Assembly: GCF_900176655.1 (NCBI RefSeq)
Contig: NZ_LT838844.1
Coordinates: forward strand, 162,080-226,079
Origin: Collinsella vaginalis
GTDB taxonomy: Bacteria; Actinomycetota; Coriobacteriia; Coriobacteriales; Coriobacteriaceae
Direction: 5' to 3'
DNA: 64,000 nt
The notes under the pieces are model-generated. The model was not told the origin of the DNA. It saw only the letters and a program-made list of their open reading frames with translations, and made no database searches. The position numbers were made by a program, and so were the translations under genes. Shown here in pieces: positions 15,990 through 24,604 of this stretch; position 1 is the first letter of the stretch, and every line of letters begins with the position of its first letter.

Positions 15990-17653
15990 TGGCGCGCTCC
16001 ACCGTTGATCCCATCACCCGCATCGAGGGCCACCTCTCCATCGAGATGGAGGTCGAGGACGGCAAGGTCGTTCAGGCATGGTCCTCGGGCAACCTGTACC
16101 GCGGCCTCGAGAATGCGCTCACCGGCCGCACGCCCTACGATGCGGCGCTCATCTCCGAGCGCATCTGCGGCGTGTGCCCCGTCTCGCACGTGCACACGTC
16201 CTGCCTAGCCGCCGAGGACGCCTACGGCATCAAGGCCCCTGAGGGCGCGCGCCTCGTGCGGAACCTCGCGGAGGGCGGGCAGATCCTGCACTCCACGATC
16301 CTGTGGTTCTACAACCTCGCGGGACTGGATTACATCAACCCGCTGAACGCCGTCAACGCCAACGCGGCTGACGCCTATGACGTCTGCAAAACCTACGGCA
16401 CCTCGGGTACGGATTTCGAGGCCCTGCTCACGCGCCTCAAGGCGTTCGCGGAGAACGGGCAGCTCTCCATCTTCTCCGGCAACTGGTTTGACGTGCTGGA
16501 CACGGATGGCTCCTCGGCCTTCCACCTCACGCCCGCCGAGGACCTGGTGGGGACCGCCCACTACTTCGAGGGCATCGAGAACCAGGCCAAGGCCTCGCAG
16601 ATCTGCGCCCTCATCGGCGGCAAGATGCCGCATATCATGACGTCCATCCCCGGCGGCACCTCGTTCGTGCCCACGCCCGAGAAGCTCGATGAGATCATCT
16701 ACCGGATCACCGAGCTCAAACAGTGGATCCACGGGACCATGATTCCCGATCTGTACATGATCGTGGCCAAATACCCCAACCTCGTCGGCATGGGCAAGGG
16801 CGACGGGCACTTCGTGTCCTTCGGCGTGCTCGACGCCGAGAGCCGGGAGATGAACGACCGCTACCTGCCCGCCGGTATCGTGACCCTCGATGCGGACGGC
16901 ACGCTCCATATCGACAACGTGGACGCCGACCTCATCACCGAGGACGTCACGCACGCCTACTACCAGAACCACGCGCCGCTGAACCCGCAGGACGGCGTCA
17001 CCGTGGCGCAGTGGCCAAAAGAGGGCAAGGACTTCAACAACAAGTACACCTGGTGCAAGGCGCCGCGCTACGACGGCAAGCCCCTCCAGGCCGGCGGCAT
17101 CTCGCGCATGCTCGCCGGGTACGCGCGCGGGGTGGAGCCCATCGTCAGGCTCATCGACGACGCCCTGGAGAAGACCGGCCTCGCCCTCACCGACCTCGAC
17201 TGCGTGGCCGGGCGCCTCTTGACTCGCGTACTCGAGGCAGCCTACGTGGTGGACAAGATGGAGGACGACTTCAACGAGCTCGTCGCCCTGATGAAGGACG
17301 GCAAGGCTGAGTATTACACGCCGGCCGCCACCACGACGGGCAAGGGCCTCGGCCTCTGGGAGGCGCCGCGCGGCGCGCTGCTGCATACCGAGACGGTTGA
17401 GACCGATGTGATCACCCATTACCAGGAGATCATCCCATCCACCTGGAACCTGTCGCCCATCGACGGCGACGACCAGCCCGGACCGCTCGAGTCCATGCTG
17501 CTGAACACGGACGTCACCGATATCGAGAAGCCGCTCGACGCCGTGCGCATCGTGCACAGCGTCGACCCGTGCACGGCTTGTGCCTGCCATGTGAGCGAGC
17601 CCAAGACCGGCAAGACCTTCAGCGTGGTCACGTCTCCGTGGGGGGTGGAGTAG
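15989..17653 (+). CDS. hyaB: [NiFe] hydrogenase large (catalytic) subunit
   Basis: Catalytic subunit of 554 residues holding the NiFe(CN)2CO centre. It has the N-terminal ligand motif RICGVCPVSHVH (about residues 60-71) and the C-terminal DPCTACACH, which supplies the other two cysteines. About 20 residues follow that histidine (VSEPKTGK to the stop) and should be removed by a maturation protease; a HyaD-like protease is encoded at 38680-39168. ATG 15989 overlaps the small-subunit stop; a GTG at 15986 would add only one residue. It oxidises H2 (or evolves it) with electrons passed through the small subunit to cytochrome b. Accessory hyp genes are not in the window. Confidence 0.95.
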   Translation: MARSTVDPITRIEGHLSIEMEVEDGKVVQAWSSGNLYRGLENALTGRTPYDAALISERICGVCPVSHVHTSCLAAEDAYGIKAPEGARLVRNLAEGGQILHSTILWFYNLAGLDYINPLNAVNANAADAYDVCKTYGTSGTDFEALLTRLKAFAENGQLSIFSGNWFDVLDTDGSSAFHLTPAEDLVGTAHYFEGIENQAKASQICALIGGKMPHIMTSIPGGTSFVPTPEKLDEIIYRITELKQWIHGTMIPDLYMIVAKYPNLVGMGKGDGHFVSFGVLDAESREMNDRYLPAGIVTLDADGTLHIDNVDADLITEDVTHAYYQNHAPLNPQDGVTVAQWPKEGKDFNNKYTWCKAPRYDGKPLQAGGISRMLAGYARGVEPIVRLIDDALEKTGLALTDLDCVAGRLLTRVLEAAYVVDKMEDDFNELVALMKDGKAEYYTPAATTTGKGLGLWEAPRGALLHTETVETDVITHYQEIIPSTWNLSPIDGDDQPGPLESMLLNTDVTDIEKPLDAVRIVHSVDPCTACACHVSEPKTGKTFSVVTSPWGVE

Positions 17654-18382
17654 ATGGCGCATATGGCTCACTACCGCGAGGCGCATCCGCTGCCGTTCGT
17701 GGTGACGCACTGGGTCAACCTGATCGCGATGATCTTCTTGATCTGCACGGGGTTCTACATCCACTACCCGCTCTTCGGCGGCGTGATGTCCATCGCCCGC
17801 GGCCTGCACATCTTCTTCGGCATCGTTTTGATCTTGAACTGCCTGGTCCGTGTGATCCTCGCGTTCTTCATCAAGAGCGCCCCGGCCCCGGGCACGCGCG
17901 AGACGGTGCTCGACGTCAAGACCTGGCTGCCGCAGTGCGACAACCGCCATCAGCTGTGGGCGTGGATCAGCTACTACCTGTTCCTTAGGCGCGAGCACCC
18001 CATCGCGGCGAAGCTCGGTGTGCCGCAGAAGATCGTGTACCTGCTGATCCCCGTGCTGATCCTCTTCACGGGGTACACCGGGTTCTGCCTGTGGGGGACC
18101 ACGGCGGGGATGCCGATCTTCGCTGCCGGTCTCGACTTCCTCGGCGGCCCGATGAAGGTGCGCATCCTGCACTACTTCATGATGTGGGTCTTCCTGGGCT
18201 TCATGTGCATCCACGTGTACCTATCGCTGATCGAGGGCGTGAGCCCGGCCAAGCTCATCTTCTTCTGGAAGGAGACGCCCGGCCTGGTGTACGACCCCGA
18301 GACGATGAACATCGTGGGCTTCGATGGCATGGGTGAGGAGCCCGACTGCGGGGAGACGTTCAAGGAGGAACGAGGGGAATAG
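17654..18382 (+). CDS. hyaC: hydrogenase cytochrome b subunit (HyaC-like)
   Basis: Membrane dihaem cytochrome b-type subunit of 242 residues that anchors the hydrogenase and passes electrons to the quinone pool. Four to five hydrophobic helices are seen (about 17-37, 47-72, 128-150, 180-203). Candidate haem histidines lie in THWVNLIAM, GLHIFFGIV, LHYFMMWVF and CIHVYLSL. It starts immediately after the large-subunit stop, so it is the third gene of the operon. The C-terminal tail is soluble and acidic. A strong terminator follows at 18463-18503. Confidence 0.9.
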   Translation: MAHMAHYREAHPLPFVVTHWVNLIAMIFLICTGFYIHYPLFGGVMSIARGLHIFFGIVLILNCLVRVILAFFIKSAPAPGTRETVLDVKTWLPQCDNRHQLWAWISYYLFLRREHPIAAKLGVPQKIVYLLIPVLILFTGYTGFCLWGTTAGMPIFAAGLDFLGGPMKVRILHYFMMWVFLGFMCIHVYLSLIEGVSPAKLIFFWKETPGLVYDPETMNIVGFDGMGEEPDCGETFKEERGE

Positions 18383-18462
18383 GCGCTCGCGCGGCTGCTT
18401 GCTGTTGATTGCGGGCCCTGCGATCTCTGATCGCCCGCGGAGGTCATAGCATCGATCTTTCT

Positions 18463-18503
18463 GGAGGTCCCGGTATCCGTATGGTGCCGGGGCCTCCGCT
18501 TTT
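18463..18503 (+). terminator. terminator of hydrogenase operon
   Basis: Eleven-bp stem GGAGGTCCCGG/CCGGGGCCTCC with one G-U-type mismatch position and a 13-base loop, followed by GCTTTT. Confidence 0.85.
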
Positions 18504-18682
18504 ATGTGGAGGTCGGCTTGAGCGTGCGCTTTCGAGATCGGTTGCGCTGTGGTCGCCCCGCTCCGTCCGGACGCGCCTTGGTCGTCCCCTGCCCCGACCG
18601 GGTACGCTGTGCCGACCCAGCCCCGATCGTGCACACCCCGCCCGTCCTGCTCCGCCCAGGTGCGCCGTGTTCGCCCCGCTTC

Positions 18683-18975
18683 GCGCGAAAATGCTTTGGA
18701 GTACGTTTTCCGATGCGTTCGTCTCACCCCGATCGGGTGCACCTCGCCTGTCCTACCCCGCCCCGCCTAGGTGCGCCGTGCCCGCCCCGACCAGGTGCAC
18801 CTCGCTCGCTCTGTCTTGCGCGAAAATGGTTTCAAAATACGTTTCCGATGCGTTCTCTTCGCGTCTGTAGCACCCCGCGTATGAAAGCGGCTCCAAAGTA
18901 TGTTTCAGGCAGCGTCTCTCGGGCATTTTGCCTGGACGTAGCCTCTAAAGTACGTTTTTCTCGCCAACACCCAGG
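18683..18975. repeat. degenerate copies of the TACGTTTT repeat family
   Basis: The 18504-19153 gap has no gene. It contains four degenerate copies of the CCAAAGTACGTTTT motif (near 18701, 18834, 18893 and 18948). Two copies sit in a longer direct repeat starting GCGCGAAAATG and ending CGATGCGTTC (about 18687-18725 and 18821-18856). The same motif recurs densely at 47.8-48.9 kb. Confidence 0.6.
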
Positions 18976-19153
18976 CGTCCCTGCCTCACGCGTGGAGCAC
19001 GTCTAGCGCCGCCGACGGCCGTCATCAGACCGCTGAGCCGTCTTCCCCGTGAGCGTTGTCGAACGTATGATATAAACTAGCATATAAATATTTATACGAT
19101 CGTTTAATCTGCAGGTACAGAGCGACGATGAGCACATTGAGGAGCATGTAAGC

Positions 19154-20164
19154 ATGGCGAAGGTGAGCGTCCGCGAGATCAGCCGGGTCACGGGGTTTTC
19201 CCCGGCCACCGTCTCAAATGCCCTGAACCGCAAACGCAGCGTCAGCGAGGAGACGGCGCGCATCATCCTCGAGACCGCGCGGTCCATGGGCTACCAGCAG
19301 CCGCAGCAGCTCGACACCATCCACTTCGTCGTCGCACGTAAGAACGGCAAAATCGTGGATGAGAGCACCTTCCATCCGGCGGTCATCGAGGGGGTGGAGC
19401 GCCAGGCCCGTCGCTTCGGCATGAGCACCTCGTTCGTATCCATTGACTTTTCAGACCTTGAGACGGCCCGTGAGGAGGTCGCGCAGCTGACCTCGGATCC
19501 CGCGGCGGCGATCGTGCTGCTTGGCACCGAGCTGGGGGAGGAGGACTACGAGTTGTTCGCCAATGCGGTGGCGCGGGTGATCGTCCTTGACGGATGGAGC
19601 GACCGCCTCGATTTCGACTCGGTGGTCATCTCAAATGCCGACGCCTCGCTTCGCGCGGTGAACTACCTCATCGATCAGGGGCATGAACGGATCTTCTACC
19701 TCGCGGGGGATTTCCGCATCCAGAATTTCAAGGCGCGCGAGCGCGGGTATCGGCAGGCATTGGGCGAGGCCGGCATCGTGGCTGCGGACACCTGGTGCGT
19801 GCGCCTGGGAACCACGCTCGAGACCGCGTACGAGGATATGGCCGCCTGGCTCGATCGCACGCCGCGCGCCGAGCTCCCAACGGCCTTCTTCGCCGACAAC
19901 GACGTGCTCGCCGTCGGCTCGATGCGCGCTCTCACGGAGCACGGGCTCAAGGTGCCCGAGGATGTCTCGATCATCGGCTTCGACGACCTCTCCCTGGGTG
20001 CGTTCTCCAATCCGCCGCTCACGACCGTGCACGTGCTCAAGCACGAGGTGGGGGAGATCGCCGTGCGCCGCCTTGTTGGGAATATCCGCAATCCGAAGAG
20101 CTACACCTGCAAGACGCAGGTGAACACCTATTTTGTGGAGCGTGAGAGCGCGGTTGCGAGGTAG
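19154..20164 (+). CDS. LacI/GalR-family transcriptional regulator
   Basis: Repressor of 336 residues. The N-terminal LacI-type helix-turn-helix reads VSVREISRVTGFSPATVSNALNRKRSVSEETARII with the hinge helix after it. The periplasmic-binding-protein-like sensor domain follows, including NADASLRAVNYLIDQGHERIFYLAG, FFADNDVLAVGSMRAL and DVSIIGFDDL. Effector residues cannot be assigned. It faces the isomerase/transketolase/kinase operon 1 kb downstream in the same direction and is the only LacI protein in the window. Its own upstream region (19066-19120) shares ATGATATAAAC with the promoters of the isomerase operon and of the PTS/DUF4038 operon. I infer it controls a sugar regulon, probably including itself. 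Confidence 0.93.
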   Translation: MAKVSVREISRVTGFSPATVSNALNRKRSVSEETARIILETARSMGYQQPQQLDTIHFVVARKNGKIVDESTFHPAVIEGVERQARRFGMSTSFVSIDFSDLETAREEVAQLTSDPAAAIVLLGTELGEEDYELFANAVARVIVLDGWSDRLDFDSVVISNADASLRAVNYLIDQGHERIFYLAGDFRIQNFKARERGYRQALGEAGIVAADTWCVRLGTTLETAYEDMAAWLDRTPRAELPTAFFADNDVLAVGSMRALTEHGLKVPEDVSIIGFDDLSLGAFSNPPLTTVHVLKHEVGEIAVRRLVGNIRNPKSYTCKTQVNTYFVERESAVAR

Positions 20165-20796
20165 CGGGGCTGCCGCCTCGTGGGGTATAAGTGCGTTCAT
20201 ACAGGTCAAGAAGATGCTTACCGATTTTGATGCAGCTCAAAAAGATTGTTTCTGCTAACTTTGAGCGCTCGTGTGAAAACGCACGATCCGGAGCTGGCTG
20301 AGGTCCAGTGTGAGAGCACACGCGCGGAATCGACCGAGGGTCAACGCGAGGCGGCCTGAGAGCGAGGTTTTTCTGTTGCGGCGGGGCAGTGCGGCGGTGT
20401 TTTCGGCTGCTGCTCCAGCTCCGCCAGTCGTCTTCCTTGCACCCAAATGACGCCTGCTATCTGATATTCTATATTTCAAGATATTTAACAATAATATTTA
20501 AATATTTGAGTCAATTAGAAACGGGCGATTTCAAAACTTACAGAAGCGCGGCAGTGAATTCAGATTGGTCGAGTAGAGGCCGGATTTCGCAGCCGTTTCC
20601 GCAGGAAACACCCTGGCAAAAACGGGCCTACTCGCGGAATCGAAAATCACCGCCGCACTTCTGGAAGTTTTCAACATACGCGAATCGGAATCGGCGAGGG
20701 CCAGGTGGGCAAGCTGGGGCCTCGTTGTCTGAAGTACGTGTTACGGCTGCCCGAAATCGCCTGCACGGTAGAAGCAGGGAGCGTGCTTGCTTTGGA
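20165..20796. other. long intergenic region with AT-rich island
   Basis: No gene is supported. A markedly AT-rich patch at 20457-20530 (runs of ATATTT/AAATAT) contrasts with the GC-rich surroundings and may be an insertion scar or a regulatory region. Confidence 0.45.
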
Positions 20797-21060
20797 GGGG
20801 TGCCCGCCTTGTGCCCAAGGGTCGATTCACCTGGCTCCAGGCGTGGGCCGACGCGGCGGGGTGCCCGCCTTGTGCCCAAGGGTCGATTTCACGGTGATAA
20901 CACCGGACACAGCGCGCACAGGTACCCGTCTTGTGTTCAAGGTCCGCAAGGTCCGGTTGCTGGCGTGAAGAACGTTCAGTCGTTCAAGGTTCGATTGCTG
21001 GCATGAAAAGCGCTCAGTCCGCCCGATGGAGCCCGCCTTGCGATTACGGGTCGGTTTCCC
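20797..21060 (+). repeat. degenerating tandem repeat of about 61 bp
   Basis: Two near-identical 34-base blocks beginning GGGGTGCCCGCCTTGTGCCC occur at 20797 and 20858, 61 bases apart. A weaker third copy sits 61 bases further on (20919, AGGTACCCGTCTTGTGTTC), and a fourth near 20980. A shorter overlapping repeat (AAGGTCCGGTTGCTGGCGTG at 20948, again at 20986) is nested in the last units. Not coding. Confidence 0.65.
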
Positions 21061-21108
21061 CCATCGCACAAAAGATAAACAAGTTCAATTACGTTTACAG
21101 ACGATAAT

Positions 21109-21174
21109 CTACCGTTTACGGCATCTTTTCCAAACAAACCCTAAACAATGATATAAACATTTAGTAAACATTGT
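21109..21174 (+). promoter_or_regulatory. operator/promoter region of isomerase-transketolase-kinase operon
   Basis: TACCGTTTACGG (21110-21121) is followed by ATGATATAAACATTTAGTAAAC (positions 21148-21169). The second block matches the one before the PTS/DUF4038 operon at 35392-35413, with TAAACATTTA close to a LacI-type TAAACGTTTA core. TATAAA may serve as the -10 box. Binding by the nearby LacI protein is inferred. Confidence 0.55.
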
Positions 21175-21205
21175 CAGGCCCATGGAGCCATGGGGAAGGG
21201 GAGAT

Positions 21206-22606
21206 ATGGATACCGTCAAACTGGGTTTCGTGCCCACCCGGCGCAGCATCTTCAGTGCTCCGGACGCCATCAAGTACCGCAGACTCACCGTTGACCGCTT
21301 GCGCGAGCTCGGTGTCGACGTCGTTGACATCGACGACATCAACGACGAGGGCCTGCTCTTCGACGACGCCAACATCCAGCCGATTCTGGACAAGTTCCGC
21401 GCGGCTGAGGTGGACGGCATCATGCTCGCACACTGCAACTTCGGCACCGAGTACCTCTGCGCCCGACTCGCTCGCGAGCTCGGAAAACCCGTGCTCCTCT
21501 GGGGCCCACGCGACGAGCGCCCCGAGCCCGACGGCACCCGCCTGCGCGATTCGCAGTGCGGCCTCTTCGCCACGGGCAAGGTTCTGCGCCGCTTCCGCGT
21601 CCCCTTCACGTACATGACGAACTGCCGCATCACCGACCCTGAATTCGAGCGCGGCGTCTGGGACTTCCTCGCGGTGTGCAACGTCGTCCGCACGTTCAAA
21701 CACACGCGCATCCTGCAGATGTCCACACGGCCCTTCGATTTCTGGTCGACGATGTGCAACGAAGGTGAGCTGCTCGAGCGGTTCAACATCCAGCTCGCGC
21801 CCATTCCGATGACCGAGCTCATCGAGGAGGTCCGGGCTGCCGAGCGCGATGAGCCCGCCCTCGCGGCGATGCTCGCCCACGTGCGCGAGAGCTTCGAGAT
21901 CAAGATGCCCGAGGAGAAGGTGCCCACCGTGGCCGCCCTCGCCCTCGCGATGCAGCGCCTCGTCGATCGCTATGGCTGCAACGCCGGGGCCATCCAGTGC
22001 TGGAACGCGCTGCAGGCGGAGCTCGGCATCATGCCCTGCGCGGCCAACGCGATCCTGAACGAGATGGGCATCCCGATCGTGTGCGAGACGGACATCCACG
22101 GCGCCATCACGGCGCTCCTCGTGGAGGCGGCGGACCTGGGCCGGCACCGCGGCATGTTCGCCGATTGGACCGTGCGCCATCCCGATAATGAGAACGGCGA
22201 GCTCCTGCAGCACTGCGGCCCCTGGCCGTGCTCGGTCGCCTGCCAGAAACCGGTCCTCGGCTATCCGCTCGCGTTCGATCATCCCGGCTCCCTCACGGCC
22301 GAGGCGCGCCACGGCGAACTCACCCTCGCGCGCTTCGACGGCGACAACGGCGAGTACTCGATGCTGCTCGGCCGGGCCTGCGGCATCGACGGCCCCCGGG
22401 GCATGGGCACCTACCTGTGGGTTGAGGTTGAGAACCTCAAGCGCCTCGAGGCGAAGATCGTCGAGGGCCCCTACATCCACCACTGCGTGGCCATTCACGC
22501 CGACGTGGTCCCCGTCCTCTACGAGGCCTGCAAGTACCTCGGTATCCAGCCTGATCTCTACGATCCGATCGAGGAGGAGGTCAAGGCCTACCTGCGGGGC
22601 GAGTAA
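21206..22606 (+). CDS. L-fucose/L-arabinose isomerase-family protein; candidate D-apiose isomerase
   Basis: Cytoplasmic protein of 466 residues of the FucI/AraA-like fold (COG2407-type), enzymes that interconvert aldoses and ketoses with a divalent metal. Recognisable segments are MLAHCNFGTEYLCARLA near residue 75, AIQCWNALQAELGIMPCAAN, the acidic metal-site candidate PIVCETDIHGAI, and a C-terminal barrel with EGPYIHHCVAIHADV. ATG 21206 is chosen because GGGGAAGGGGAG lies just upstream; ATG 21182 lacks a site. It is the first gene of an operon with a split transketolase and an FGGY kinase. Known D-apiose isomerases are xylose-isomerase-like, so if this operon degrades apiose the enzyme is a non-homologous replacement. 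D-arabinose or L-fucose-type substrates remain possible. Confidence 0.75.
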   Translation: MDTVKLGFVPTRRSIFSAPDAIKYRRLTVDRLRELGVDVVDIDDINDEGLLFDDANIQPILDKFRAAEVDGIMLAHCNFGTEYLCARLARELGKPVLLWGPRDERPEPDGTRLRDSQCGLFATGKVLRRFRVPFTYMTNCRITDPEFERGVWDFLAVCNVVRTFKHTRILQMSTRPFDFWSTMCNEGELLERFNIQLAPIPMTELIEEVRAAERDEPALAAMLAHVRESFEIKMPEEKVPTVAALALAMQRLVDRYGCNAGAIQCWNALQAELGIMPCAANAILNEMGIPIVCETDIHGAITALLVEAADLGRHRGMFADWTVRHPDNENGELLQHCGPWPCSVACQKPVLGYPLAFDHPGSLTAEARHGELTLARFDGDNGEYSMLLGRACGIDGPRGMGTYLWVEVENLKRLEAKIVEGPYIHHCVAIHADVVPVLYEACKYLGIQPDLYDPIEEEVKAYLRGE

Positions 22607-22733
22607 CGGCGCACGGCAACGTCCCGCTCGATCGGCGGACGTCCGTTGATCGCCGGGCAGCCGCGTTCAGTTTGACCTGAGCTTGCACCCATCAAACTAC
22701 GGTTCGATCAGAAGCAACCCGAAAGGAGCTACC

Positions 22734-23570
22734 GTGCAGACACTCGAGGACCTTGACCGGTTGCGGTGGGATCTCCGCCGCGACTGCGTCGACATCATCA
22801 TGGCCGGGGGCGGCGGGCACATCGGTGGTGACATGAGCGTCATCGACGCGCTCATGGTGCTCTACGCGCGCCACCTCCGCATCTCGCCCGCAACGGCGAA
22901 CGATCCCAATCGAGACCGGTTCGTCCTCTCCAAAGGGCACGCCATGGAAGCCTACTACGCGGTCCTCTGCCACGAGGGCTTCCTCGACCTCGCCGACGTG
23001 AAGGCCCGGTTCTCGAAGTTCGACAGCCCCTACATCGGCCATCCCAACAACAAGCTCCCGGGGATCGAGATGAACTCCGGTTCGCTTGGGCACGGGCTCC
23101 CGGTGGCCGTGGGCATGGCGCTCGCGGCGCGCATGGACGGACGTCCGACCCGGGTCTACACGATCATGGGCGACGGCGAGCTCGCTGAGGGATCCGTTTG
23201 GGAGGGCGCCATGAGCGGCGCGACCTACGGGCTGGACAACCTCTGCGCCCTCGTCGACCGCAACCGCCTGCAGATCTCGGGCTCGACGGAGGATGTCATC
23301 AGACAGGATGACCAGGAGGCGCGTTGGGCTGCCTTCGGGTGGAATGTCATCTCCATCCCCGGCAACGATATCCGCGCCGTCGACGAGGCCCTGGGCCTCG
23401 CCGCGCGCACCGCGGGCAAGCCCACCGCCATCATCCTGAACACCACCAAGGGATACGGCTCCCCGCTCATGGAGGACAAGGCCGGATGGCACCATCATCT
23501 GCCAAACCAGGAGGAGTACGAGCAGATCATCGCCGATTTCTCCGCGCGCAAGGAGGCCTGCCATGCCTAA
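22734..23570 (+). CDS. transketolase, N-terminal subunit (AptA-like)
   Basis: Protein of 278 residues matching the thiamine-diphosphate-binding N-terminal half of transketolase. It has HIGGDMSVIDALMVLYARHL, SKGHAMEAYYAVL, GSLGHGLPVAVGMALAARM and the diphosphate/Mg motif GDGELAEGSVWEGA...VDRN. GTG 22734 is the start, with AAAGGAG seven bases upstream. The C-terminal half is a separate overlapping gene, the arrangement of split transketolases such as apulose-4-phosphate transketolase (AptA/AptB). Placed between an isomerase and an FGGY kinase, it probably transfers a two-carbon unit from a phosphorylated ketose to glyceraldehyde 3-phosphate. A housekeeping split transketolase is less likely in this context. 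Confidence 0.85.
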   Translation: MQTLEDLDRLRWDLRRDCVDIIMAGGGGHIGGDMSVIDALMVLYARHLRISPATANDPNRDRFVLSKGHAMEAYYAVLCHEGFLDLADVKARFSKFDSPYIGHPNNKLPGIEMNSGSLGHGLPVAVGMALAARMDGRPTRVYTIMGDGELAEGSVWEGAMSGATYGLDNLCALVDRNRLQISGSTEDVIRQDDQEARWAAFGWNVISIPGNDIRAVDEALGLAARTAGKPTAIILNTTKGYGSPLMEDKAGWHHHLPNQEEYEQIIADFSARKEACHA

Positions 23571-24498
23571 CACGATCGCGAACCGCGCCGTCATCTGCAA
23601 GTCACTGCTCGAGCGCGCGGCCACAGACGGGGACCTCGTCGTGCTCTGTTCCGATTCCCGTGGGTCGGCCTCCCTCACGCCGTTCTTCGAACAGTTCCCC
23701 GATCAGGCCGTCGAGGTGGGCATCGCCGAGCAGGATCTCGTGGGCATCGCCGCCGGCATGGCCGCCATGGGGAAGCGTCCCTTTGCAGCGAGCCCGGCGT
23801 GCTTCCTGACCACGCGCTCCTATGAGCAGTGCAAGGTCGACGTGGCCTATTCGAACACCAACGTGAAGCTCATCGGCATCTCGGGCGGCGTGAGCTACGG
23901 GGCGCTCGGCATGAGCCACCACTCGGCCCAGGACATCGCGGCCATGAGCGCCATCCCGAACATGCGCGTCTACCTGCCGAGCGACCGACATCAGACGGCG
24001 CGGCTGATGGCGCCCCTGCTTGACGACGACAAGCCCGCCTACATTCGCGTGGGGCGCAACCCGGTGGAGGACGTGTACGCCGAGGACGACTGCCCGTTTG
24101 AGATGGACCGCGCCACCTGGGTGCGCCGGGGCACGGATGTGGCGATTGTGGCGACGGGCGAGATGGTCCGGCCCGCGCGCGACGCCGCCGACCTTCTGGC
24201 CGCGCAGGGTATCTCGGCCACGGTGCTCGACATGTACTGCGTGAAGCCGCTCGATGCCGAGGCCGTCGTTGAGGCGGCCGCCGGTGCCCGTGCCGTGGTG
24301 ACGGTCGAGGAACACGCGCCCTTCGGTGGTCTCGGGTCGCGTGTGGCCCAGGTGGTGGGGGAGCGCTGCCCCCGGCCGGTGAAGTGCTTGAGCCTGCCGG
24401 ATGCGCCGGTGGTCACGGGCACCTCGACCGAGGTCTTCGCCCACTATGGACTCGACGCGGCGGGCATCGCCGCATCCGTTCGCAGCCTGCTGGGGTAG
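23563..24498 (+). CDS. transketolase, C-terminal subunit (AptB-like)
   Basis: Protein of 311 residues carrying the pyrimidine-binding and C-terminal domains of transketolase. VEVGIAEQDLVGIAAGMAAMG contains the glutamate that activates thiamine diphosphate. ISGGVSYGALGMSHHSAQDIAAM and YIRVGRNPVEDVY follow, and TVEEHAPFGGLGSRVAQVV marks the C-terminal domain. Its start overlaps the end of the N-terminal subunit by eight bases, so the two are made together and form an alpha2beta2-type enzyme. Role as for the partner: a dedicated sugar-catabolic transketolase. Confidence 0.88.
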   Translation: MPNTIANRAVICKSLLERAATDGDLVVLCSDSRGSASLTPFFEQFPDQAVEVGIAEQDLVGIAAGMAAMGKRPFAASPACFLTTRSYEQCKVDVAYSNTNVKLIGISGGVSYGALGMSHHSAQDIAAMSAIPNMRVYLPSDRHQTARLMAPLLDDDKPAYIRVGRNPVEDVYAEDDCPFEMDRATWVRRGTDVAIVATGEMVRPARDAADLLAAQGISATVLDMYCVKPLDAEAVVEAAAGARAVVTVEEHAPFGGLGSRVAQVVGERCPRPVKCLSLPDAPVVTGTSTEVFAHYGLDAAGIAASVRSLLG

Positions 24499-24604
24499 TT
24501 CTGGGCAGAGGGGCCTCGAGCACGGTCCGATGCTTCCAGAATGTGCCGGCTGCTGTTCTCGCGCCGTTCTCTATGATCAGCTCCAATCTGTCCGGAGGTC
24601 CGCT

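Noticed and set aside
16205..18214. Long minus-strand frame opposite the hydrogenase genes
   Set aside because: Shadow of the hydrogenase large subunit and cytochrome b; His/Arg/Val-rich without domains.
20989..21002. GGTTCGAT motif as a second tRNA
   Set aside because: No cloverleaf arms can be formed around it; it is part of a local direct repeat.
20797..21060. Tandem repeats as a possible CRISPR array
   Set aside because: Units decay progressively and the whole 61-bp period repeats, rather than identical repeats separated by unique spacers; no cas genes nearby.
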